The position numbers were made by a program, and so were the translations under genes. Shown in pieces: positions 1-5,620 of a DNA stretch of 5,620 bases. Positions within the stretch are counted from its first letter, which is position 1. Each line of letters starts with the position of its first letter. Source of the DNA: Saprospiraceae bacterium UBA7687 (lineage in GTDB: Bacteria > Bacteroidota > Bacteroidia > Chitinophagales > Saprospiraceae); the NCBI GenBank assembly GCA_002482845.1, contig DLGT01000158.1, positions 1 to 5,620 of the forward strand, read 5' to 3'. The notes beneath the pieces are model-generated. The model was not told the DNA's origin. It made no database searches and saw nothing but the letters and a program-made list of their open reading frames with translations.

Positions 1-752
1 TTTTTAAAACTCCAATTGGAATTAAAGCAAATTTGAGAATTTTCAAACAAGACTCAACTTTTCAAAACACTGTTACTGATTTGAATTTAGGTTACTATTT
101 CGCTTACAACACAAAAGCCTTTATTGGTTACCAAAAAACTACTTCTGTTGATATTCAAAACACTAATTCGTTTAGTTTGAATGATTTTACCAATACTTTT
201 CTAACTTCAAGTTTCGAACATCTTGAATCAAATTCTGACAGTTTTATTTTTCCTGAAAAAGGAAAAGTTTTTATGAAATTTGGAACAGGAAATCGAATAA
301 TTGCTTCTCAAAAAACGAGTCAGTTTTTCACGCAATTGGATGTGAATTATAGTTTTAATCTGAATCAGAAAAACAGCATTTTTGTTCGAAATCAGACTTT
401 TTATTTACAAAGTGATGACTATTTAATTAACGAGTTATTTCGATTTGGAGGAATTAATTCGATTCGAGGTTTCAACGAAAACAGTTTACAAGCAAATGCT
501 TTTACCGGAATCATAGTAGAATATCGTTATTTAGTTAATTCAAATTTATACTTACACTCCATAACCGATTTTGGCTACTTCCAAGATAAAACTGCCAACA
601 TTGACGACCGATTACTAGGCTTAGGTTTCGGTTTTGGATTATTTACAAAAAACGGATTATTCAATTTAGTTTATGCTAATGGAAGCACGAGCGAACAAGC
701 CATAAAACTAAATAATTCAATAGTACACATAAGTTTTAAGACAAATTTTTAA
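1..752 (+). CDS. Omp85-superfamily outer-membrane beta-barrel protein, C-terminal part (5' end outside window)
   Basis: Partial gene. The reading frame is open from the window edge (first full codon at position 3) to TAA at 750-752, giving 249 visible residues. A TTG at 33-35 could be read as a start, but the frame continues upstream without a stop and the sequence there (KTPIGIKANLRIF) already looks like barrel strand, so the real start lies outside. The protein alternates polar and hydrophobic/aromatic residues as outer-membrane strands do, and it ends in a strand closing with Phe (VHISFKTNF). The diagnostic motif is RFGGINSIRGFNE at 441-479. Its RGF matches the conserved loop-6 (V/I)RG(F/Y) motif of BamA, TamA and FhaC/ShlB-type Omp85 proteins. 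About 95 residues follow it, which fits the last barrel strands of the family. Full members carry N-terminal POTRA domains, not visible here. The role, whether membrane-protein assembly or two-partner secretion, cannot be decided from the barrel alone. No GC-rich terminator follows. Confidence 0.8.
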   Translation, partial: FKTPIGIKANLRIFKQDSTFQNTVTDLNLGYYFAYNTKAFIGYQKTTSVDIQNTNSFSLNDFTNTFLTSSFEHLESNSDSFIFPEKGKVFMKFGTGNRIIASQKTSQFFTQLDVNYSFNLNQKNSIFVRNQTFYLQSDDYLINELFRFGGINSIRGFNENSLQANAFTGIIVEYRYLVNSNLYLHSITDFGYFQDKTANIDDRLLGLGFGFGLFTKNGLFNLVYANGSTSEQAIKLNNSIVHISFKTNF

Positions 753-757
753 TTATA

Positions 758-805
758 TTAATTTTTTTAGTTAATTTTTTTAGAATAAAATGTTAATTTT
801 TTTAA
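758..805. repeat. Three copies of a T-rich 12-mer upstream of susC
   Basis: The sequence TTAATTTTTTTA occurs three times on the + strand: at 758-769 and 771-782 (with a following G, forming a perfect 13-bp tandem repeat, 758-770 and 771-783) and at 793-804. Start-to-start spacings are 13 and 22 bp. The block lies between the stop of the Omp85-type gene and the putative -7 element of the susC promoter. It could be an UP-like AT tract, a regulator binding array, or simple low-complexity AT sequence. The exact identity of the copies is visible; a function is inference. Confidence 0.5.
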
Positions 806-809
806 CTAA
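767..809. promoter_or_regulatory. Inverted repeats ahead of the susC promoter (possible operator)
   Basis: TTAGTTAA at 767-774 is the perfect reverse complement of TTAACTAA at 802-809, separated by 27 nt. Part of the right arm (TTAAC, 802-806) also pairs with the closer GTTAA at 792-796 around a TTTTT loop, giving a 15-bp palindrome. The right arm ends 6 bp before the putative -7 element, so a protein bound here would overlap the expected -33/spacer region. All arms are AT-rich and short, so chance in such a biased sequence is a real alternative. Confidence 0.25.
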
Positions 810-815
810 TGTTTA

Positions 816-823
816 TATATTTG
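816..823 (+). promoter_or_regulatory. Putative Bacteroidota -7 promoter element for the susC-susD operon
   Basis: TATATTTG matches the Bacteroidota housekeeping -7 consensus TAnnTTTG exactly. It lies 27 bp before the susC ATG, so transcription would begin roughly 20 nt upstream of the start codon and leave a short leader. No clear TTG/TTTG -33 element is found at the usual distance; the nearest sequence is AT-rich (ATGTTAAT, about 790-797). The leader just before the ATG is A-rich (ATTAAAAT) with no Shine-Dalgarno, which is normal for this phylum. Confidence 0.5.
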
Positions 824-850
824 TTCTCAACTAATCTATAACATTAAAAT

Positions 851-3800
851 ATGAAAACAAACTTTATTCGCTTTTTAACACTCTCAATGGTGTTATTTAG
901 TCATTTTTTGTTTGCACAAGTTAGAACAGTAAGTGGAACTGTAACTGATGCAAACGGAGAAACATTAGCAGGTGTTTCAGTTGTTGTCAAAGGAACCAAA
1001 ACAGGCACTCAAACTGATTTTGATGGTAAATTTAAAATACAAGCTTCAGAATCTCAAGTTTTAGTACTTAGCTTTATTGGAATGAAGACTCAAGAAGTTC
1101 TTGCAACTTCAACAACTTTAAACATCAAAATGACTGATGACACAAAAGAATTGTCGGAAGTAGTAGTAACTGCATTAGGTATTAAAAGAGAAAAAAAGGC
1201 ATTAGGTTATGCCACACAACAAGTAAAAGGAGATGATGTCTCTGACACACCAGTCACAAATTTTGCAGATGCACTATCGGGCGAAGTAGCTGGCTTAGAT
1301 ATTTCTTCATCTGGTACTATGGGTGGATCAGCAAATATTATTGTTAGAGGATATAATTCTTTGTACGGAAACAATCAGGCGCTTATTGTAATCGATGGAA
1401 CACCTGTCAATAACGATACTTATAATAGTGCAGATCAAAGAGCAGGAAGAGGTGGATACGATTACGGAAATGCTGCTTCAGACATCAATCCAGACGATAT
1501 CGAATCACTAACAGTTCTTAAAGGCGCTTCTGCGACCGCTCTTTACGGTTCACGTGCCTCTAATGGAGCAATTATTATTACAACAAAGAAAGGTAAAAAA
1601 GGAAAAGGTATTGGGGTATCTTTCACTAGCTCATTAACCGTTGGAACAGTTGATAAAGAAACATTACCTAAATATCAAAACAAATACGGAGCCGGATACG
1701 GACCTTATTATGACGACCCATCTGGTTATTTCAGTTATTTTGATTTCTCAGGGGATGGGAACAACGATCTAGTTGTACCTTTCACAGAAGATGCATCTTA
1801 TGGTGCTGCGTTTGATCCTAATTTATTAGTTTACCAATGGACATCTATTTTTCCTCAGTTACCTGGTTACGGTATTGCTACACCATGGATAGCTGGAGCC
1901 AACACTCCTAATTCTGTTTTTGAAAATGCTTTAACCAATACAAATTCGGTTTCGTTTGGTCAAAGTGACGATAAAAATTCTTTCAGATTAGGTTTCACAA
2001 ATAAAAACCAAGCAGGTGTAATGCCAAATAGTGAAATACTGAGAAATACTCTTACATTTTCAGGAAGCACTAAGTTTAGTGAAAAATTAAAGGCTTCTAT
2101 CGATTTTACTTACACAGACAACAAAGCAAAAGGTAGAAACGGAACGGGTTATGATTCAAAAAATCCAATGCAATCTTTTCGTCAATGGTGGCAAACTAAT
2201 GTTGACCTAAAACAGCAAAAAGATGCCTTCTTTAGTACTGGTCAAAACATTACTTGGAATGTTAATAGTGTTGATGATTTATCTCCAATTTATACAGACA
2301 ACGTTTATTGGACATTATACAAAAATTATCAAAACGACAGAAGAAACCGATATACAGGAAACACAAGCCTTACTTATGAAGTTAATAAATGGTTTAATAT
2401 TTTAGGTAGATTTGCTTTCGATTCTTATTCAGAAATTAGAGAAGAGAGAACAGATGTTGGTTCAGCCGATCCTTCACGTTACTATGTTAACAATAGATCT
2501 GTTTCAGAAATCAATTACGACTTAATGGGTAATTTCAATTTTGATATTACAAATGATCTAAATTTTGATGGATTAGCAGGTTTTAACTTAAGAGTTAATA
2601 AATTAAATAGCTTAGGAATATCAACTAATGGAGGTATAGTTACTCCAGGACTATTCACTTTAGCGAATACCCTAAATCCAATTACATCAGACAACATAGC
2701 AAAAGTCGATTACACTAAAAAGGTGGATGGCATTTTTGCAAAAGCTGGTTTAGGATATAAAGGCACCTATTATATTGATGCTACAATCAGAAGAGATAGA
2801 TCTTCAACGCTACCAAAAAACAACAACTCATATTACTACCCGTCTATTTCTTCAAGTATTGTATTCTCTAACTTGACAAATATTGCGTGGTTAAATTTTG
2901 GGAAATTTAGAATTAACTATGCAGAAGTTGGTAGCGATACAGATCCATATAATGTATTCAATACATATGACATAAACTCTGGCTTTGGAGGCAATGCTAG
3001 CGGTTCAAATCCATCAGTTTTCAACAACCCTAACTTAAAACCTGAAAAATCAAAAGATATTGAGGCAGGACTAGAGCTACAATTATTTAATAATAGATTT
3101 GGAGTAGATTTTTCATATTACACTAGAAAAACTATTAATCTAATTACACCTTTAGATGTTTCAAATGCTACTGGCTCATCTAACTTATGGCTGAATGCAG
3201 GAGATATTGAAAACAAAGGGATAGAAATGGTTTTGTCAGGCACACCAATTAAGAGTGAAAATTTTAGCTGGGATATTAAAGCAAACTATGCTCAGAATAG
3301 AAGTGAAGTAACAAGATTGGCTGAAGGCACAGAGTTTATTAGATTAGCTAATGCTCAAGGTGGTATTTCACTTGGAGCACAACTTGGTGAACCTTTTGGT
3401 GTAATTAGAGGTAGTGATTATGTTTACCATTCAAATGGACAACCAATTGTTTATACCTCTGCAGATGCTCCTTCAGCTTCTTGGATTGGTAAGTACGCTA
3501 GAACCTCAACTAATGATAAGGTGATTGGAAATATCAATCCTGATTGGACAGGAGGTATTAAAAATATTTTCCGTTATAAAAATATCAATTTAAGTTTCTT
3601 AATTGACATCCAAAAAGGAGGTGATGTATTCTCTTTAGATACTTGGTATGGTTATGCAACTGGATTATATGACTTTACAGCCGGAACAAATCATTTGGGC
3701 AATCCTGTTCGTAATACATTAGCAGACGGTGGTGGTTTATTGCTTCCTGGTGTGAATGCAGACGGAACTCCTAACACTACAGTTGGTGACGCATCAGAAT

Positions 3801-4096
3801 ATACTAACGGCTGGGGTTATGCCAGAACTCCAAACGCTGCTCACGTATATGATGCCTCTTTTGTAAAATTACGAGAATTAACTTTAGGGTTTAATTTCCC
3901 AGAAAGTTTTTACAGTAAATTAAATATAAACAATCTATCACTTTCTGTAATAGGTAGAAATTTATGGATTATTCATAAAAACACTCCTTACTCAGACCCA
4001 GAAGCTGGACTTAGTGCGGGTAACATTCAAGGTAACCAATCCGGGGTTTATCCTGCAGTTAAAGAAATTGGTGTAAGTTTAAAGTTTGAATTCTAA
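851..4096 (+). CDS. SusC/RagA-family TonB-dependent outer-membrane transporter
   Basis: Complete gene, 1081 residues, within the usual size of the family. It is the TonB-energised barrel that imports a ligand captured by its SusD partner. Residues 1-22 are a Sec signal peptide (MKTNF..., hydrophobic core, LFAQ cleavage region). Residues 24-97 form a carboxypeptidase-D-regulatory-like beta domain (VSGTVTDANGETLAGVSVVVKG). Residues 101-110 (LSEVVVTALG) are the conserved TonB-box region. The plug follows to about 250, with IIVRGYNS (163-170), ALIVIDGTPVNN (177-188) and the SusC/RagA signature around 211-248 (DIESLTVLKGASATALYGS, then NGAIIITTKKG). The remainder is the barrel, with family motifs NPNLKPEKS (726-734), DIENKGIEM (785-793), NPDWTGGIKN (896-905) and the terminal strand VSLKFEF. 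There is no N-terminal STN domain, so signalling through a FecR-type anti-sigma factor is not expected. The start is fixed by the signal peptide and the A-rich leader. The gene is intact, with no frameshift. The ligand cannot be deduced. Family certain; substrate unknown. Confidence 0.97.
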   Translation: MKTNFIRFLTLSMVLFSHFLFAQVRTVSGTVTDANGETLAGVSVVVKGTKTGTQTDFDGKFKIQASESQVLVLSFIGMKTQEVLATSTTLNIKMTDDTKELSEVVVTALGIKREKKALGYATQQVKGDDVSDTPVTNFADALSGEVAGLDISSSGTMGGSANIIVRGYNSLYGNNQALIVIDGTPVNNDTYNSADQRAGRGGYDYGNAASDINPDDIESLTVLKGASATALYGSRASNGAIIITTKKGKKGKGIGVSFTSSLTVGTVDKETLPKYQNKYGAGYGPYYDDPSGYFSYFDFSGDGNNDLVVPFTEDASYGAAFDPNLLVYQWTSIFPQLPGYGIATPWIAGANTPNSVFENALTNTNSVSFGQSDDKNSFRLGFTNKNQAGVMPNSEILRNTLTFSGSTKFSEKLKASIDFTYTDNKAKGRNGTGYDSKNPMQSFRQWWQTNVDLKQQKDAFFSTGQNITWNVNSVDDLSPIYTDNVYWTLYKNYQNDRRNRYTGNTSLTYEVNKWFNILGRFAFDSYSEIREERTDVGSADPSRYYVNNRSVSEINYDLMGNFNFDITNDLNFDGLAGFNLRVNKLNSLGISTNGGIVTPGLFTLANTLNPITSDNIAKVDYTKKVDGIFAKAGLGYKGTYYIDATIRRDRSSTLPKNNNSYYYPSISSSIVFSNLTNIAWLNFGKFRINYAEVGSDTDPYNVFNTYDINSGFGGNASGSNPSVFNNPNLKPEKSKDIEAGLELQLFNNRFGVDFSYYTRKTINLITPLDVSNATGSSNLWLNAGDIENKGIEMVLSGTPIKSENFSWDIKANYAQNRSEVTRLAEGTEFIRLANAQGGISLGAQLGEPFGVIRGSDYVYHSNGQPIVYTSADAPSASWIGKYARTSTNDKVIGNINPDWTGGIKNIFRYKNINLSFLIDIQKGGDVFSLDTWYGYATGLYDFTAGTNHLGNPVRNTLADGGGLLLPGVNADGTPNTTVGDASEYTNGWGYARTPNAAHVYDASFVKLRELTLGFNFPESFYSKLNINNLSLSVIGRNLWIIHKNTPYSDPEAGLSAGNIQGNQSGVYPAVKEIGVSLKFEF

Positions 4097-4108
4097 ATAT
4101 AAAATATC

Positions 4109-5524
4109 ATGAGAAAATTTTTAGTTTTAATCTCTGTTTTATTAATAGCCTCTTGTGCTACTGATGAAGCGTATGAAAATCTCAATAGAGACCCCAATAA
4201 ACCAACAAACTTATCAGCTGAAGCATTGTTTACTTCATCAATAAAGAGTTTGTTTGACCAAATGGAAAGCACGAATGTAAACACAAATGTATTCAGATTG
4301 TTTGCTCAATATTGGACCGAAACAACTTACATAGATGAGGCTAATTACGATTTAGTAACCAGAAATATTACAGGAAATCATTTTTCAGAATTATATAGAG
4401 ATGTTTTATATGATTTGAAAGATGCTAAATCAAAAGTTACATCTAATTCTAAGAAAGGAATGATTGAAGTTTTAGAAGTATACACATGGCAACAACTGGT
4501 TGATACTTTTGGAGATATTCCATATAGCGAAGCATTAAACGGATCTGCTAATCCAACCCCATCGTACGATGATGCAGAAACTATTTATATTGACTTACTA
4601 GCAAGAATTAATACAGCTATAACCCAACTTAATTCAAGCGATGAAGCTTTTAGTTCTGCTGATGTTATTTATGGAGGTGATGTAACCAAATGGAGAAAGT
4701 TTGCTAATTCTTTAAAATTAAAGTTAGCTATGAGAGTTGCTGATGTTACATCTATGGCAGCACAATCTAAAAGTGAAGCCGAAGAAGCAATCTTAGCTGG
4801 TGTTTTCACCTCTAATAGTGAAAATGCAACAATTGCATATGAAAATGCAACACCAAACACAAATCCAATTTGGTTAGATTTAGTTCAATCAGGAAGAAGT
4901 GATTTTGTTGTAGCAAATACTGTAGTAGATTACATGAACAATCTAAGCGACCCAAGAAGAGCTTATTATTTTGACGATAACCTCGGAGCTGGAATTTATA
5001 CCGGTGGTACTTATGGCGCTAGTAGTCCATATCCAAATTTTACGCATATTGGGGATATGCTACATGATCCAACATTCAGAGGAGTTTTAATGGATTTAAC
5101 TGAGGTAGAATTTTTATTAGCTGAAGCAAAAGAAAGAAACTACAACGCTCCAGGTACAGCTGAATTTCACTATAACGCAGCAATTTCAGCTTCTATGGAA
5201 GATTGGGGAGTAAGTACAACAGAAATAACAACTTATCTTTTAAACCCATCTGTAGCATATGCAACAGCTACTGGAACATGGAGACAAAAAATTGGATTAC
5301 AATTTTGGCTAGCAATGTACAATAGAGGATTTGAAGGATGGTCTGTTTATAGAAAATATGATGCCCCTGTATTAAATGTAGCTGCTAGTTCTGGATTACC
5401 TGTTCCAAATAGATATACATATCCTGTAAGTGAACAAACATTAAATGGAGCTAATTATCAAGCTGCATCATCTCAAATAGGTGGCGATTTATTGACAACA
5501 AAATTGTTCTGGGATGTAAATTAA
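4109..5524 (+). CDS. SusD/RagB-family surface lipoprotein (SusD-like_2 type)
   Basis: Complete gene, 471 residues, starting 12 bp after the susC stop and so in the same operon. It is the substrate-binding lid of the SusC transporter on the cell surface. The N-terminus is a lipoprotein signal peptide with lipobox IASC, lipidated Cys at residue 16. Asp/Glu follow at 19-20, in keeping with the acidic lipoprotein-export signals of Flavobacteriia. Family motifs in order are ENLNRDPNKPTN (23-34), FAQYWTETTY (65-74), TFGDIPYSEAL (133-143), VIYGGDVTKWRKFANSLKLK (186-205), SDPRRAYYF (280-288), TEVEFLLAEA (331-340), WRQKIGLQFWLAMYNRGFEG (391-410) followed by WSVYRKYD (411-418), and a C-terminal RYTYPVSEQTLNGANY (435-450). 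These resemble the SusD-like_2 (PF12771) branch more than the starch SusD branch; that branch call is from memory of the family. The fold is expected to be mostly helical with TPR-like repeats. The gene is intact and ends 22 bp before a strong terminator, which makes it the last gene of the operon. Its ligand is unknown, and no degradative enzyme is adjacent in the window. Confidence 0.95.
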   Translation: MRKFLVLISVLLIASCATDEAYENLNRDPNKPTNLSAEALFTSSIKSLFDQMESTNVNTNVFRLFAQYWTETTYIDEANYDLVTRNITGNHFSELYRDVLYDLKDAKSKVTSNSKKGMIEVLEVYTWQQLVDTFGDIPYSEALNGSANPTPSYDDAETIYIDLLARINTAITQLNSSDEAFSSADVIYGGDVTKWRKFANSLKLKLAMRVADVTSMAAQSKSEAEEAILAGVFTSNSENATIAYENATPNTNPIWLDLVQSGRSDFVVANTVVDYMNNLSDPRRAYYFDDNLGAGIYTGGTYGASSPYPNFTHIGDMLHDPTFRGVLMDLTEVEFLLAEAKERNYNAPGTAEFHYNAAISASMEDWGVSTTEITTYLLNPSVAYATATGTWRQKIGLQFWLAMYNRGFEGWSVYRKYDAPVLNVAASSGLPVPNRYTYPVSEQTLNGANYQAASSQIGGDLLTTKLFWDVN

Positions 5525-5546
5525 TTTATTTGTTAGTTATATTTCT

Positions 5547-5576
5547 AAAACCATCACTTTTTAAGTGATGGTTTTT
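5547..5576 (+). terminator. Intrinsic terminator after the susC-susD operon, possibly bidirectional
   Basis: A perfect 13-bp stem (AAAACCATCACTT at 5547-5559 with AAGTGATGGTTTT at 5563-5575) closes a TTT loop and runs into a T tract (5572-5576, then CTTT). It begins 22 nt after the susD stop. The A tract at the 5' foot gives a shorter T run on the opposite strand, so it could also stop transcription arriving from the right. Confidence 0.9.
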
Positions 5577-5620
5577 CTTTATCTTTACCCCATGGAAAAA
5601 GACAAAGAAAAACCATCACT
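5564..5620. repeat. Imperfect 57-nt palindrome overlapping the terminator
   Basis: The 17-nt AGTGATGGTTTTTCTTT at 5564-5580 is the exact reverse complement of 5604-5620. The inner part also pairs (TCTTT at 5582-5586 with AAAGA at 5598-5602) apart from a mismatch and one extra base, and the centre is the 6-bp palindrome CCATGG (5590-5595). The left arm is shared with the 3' arm of the terminator hairpin, so the two structures cannot form together in one RNA. The right arm reaches the window edge and may continue, for example into an inverted second copy of the terminator. Confidence 0.8.

Noticed and set aside
33..35. TTG as the start codon of the first gene
   Set aside because: The frame is open to the left edge of the window and the upstream residues are already barrel-like, so this is an internal Leu codon of a truncated gene.
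753..850. Intrinsic terminator or riboswitch between the Omp85-type gene and susC
   Set aside because: The inverted repeats present have no GC pairs to speak of and the predicted susC leader is only about 20 nt, too short for a riboswitch.
2223..2405. 60-codon + strand ORF inside susC
   Set aside because: It lies wholly within the barrel coding sequence in another frame and has no recognisable protein features or leader; it is a shadow ORF.
2515..2697. 60-codon - strand ORF opposite susC
   Set aside because: It is antisense to conserved SusC sequence with no promoter or family resemblance.
4093..4284. 63-codon - strand ORF across the susC-susD junction
   Set aside because: It is antisense to the SusD signal peptide and N-terminal motifs, which explain this DNA fully.
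4669..4860. 63-codon - strand ORF opposite susD
   Set aside because: It is antisense to the conserved GGDVTKWRKFANSLKLK region; no independent support.
5592..5620. ATG opening a possible next + strand gene (MEKDKEKPS...)
   Set aside because: Only nine codons are visible, no promoter or leader is seen after the terminator, and the same bases are explained by the right arm of the palindrome. It cannot be excluded until the sequence beyond 5620 is read.
5585..5620. Possible 3' end of a convergent - strand gene (stop TAA at 5587-5585, preceded by SDGFSLSFSMG)
   Set aside because: Eleven open codons are too few to support a gene. The hairpin at 5547-5576 could serve as its terminator, but the coding reading is not distinguishable from palindromic non-coding DNA here.

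Overview
The window looks like a chromosomal fragment of a Bacteroidota bacterium, most likely class Flavobacteriia. The evidence is strong AT richness, very weak or absent Shine-Dalgarno sequences, a TAnnTTTG-type promoter element, and a SusC/RagA-SusD/RagB outer-membrane pair. The SusC N-terminal signature (VVVTALGIKREKKALGYA) is of the kind common in flavobacterial SusC proteins.

Layout, all genes on the + strand. (1) Positions 1-752 hold the C-terminal part of an Omp85-superfamily outer-membrane beta-barrel protein. Its 5' part lies outside the window. (2) Positions 753-850 are a 98-bp, extremely AT-rich spacer. It carries three copies of a T-rich 12-mer, two small inverted repeats and a Bacteroidota -7 element. 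I take it as the control region of the next two genes. (3) Positions 851-4096 encode a complete 1081-residue SusC/RagA-family TonB-dependent transporter. (4) Positions 4109-5524 encode a complete 471-residue SusD-like surface lipoprotein, only 12 bp downstream and so almost certainly co-transcribed. (5) Positions 5525-5620 are non-coding as far as can be seen. They hold a strong intrinsic terminator and an overlapping 57-nt imperfect palindrome that runs to the window edge.

SusC and SusD form the usual 'pedal-bin' importer. SusD is the substrate-capturing lid on the cell surface, and SusC is the TonB-powered barrel that moves the ligand into the periplasm. No glycoside hydrolase, peptidase, sensor or sigma/anti-sigma gene lies in the window, so the substrate cannot be assigned. 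The upstream Omp85-type barrel is probably a separate transcription unit, because a promoter-like element and a 98-bp gap separate it from susC.

I see no new biological system here. The parts most worth a second look are the T-rich repeats ahead of the promoter and the competing hairpins at the 3' end.
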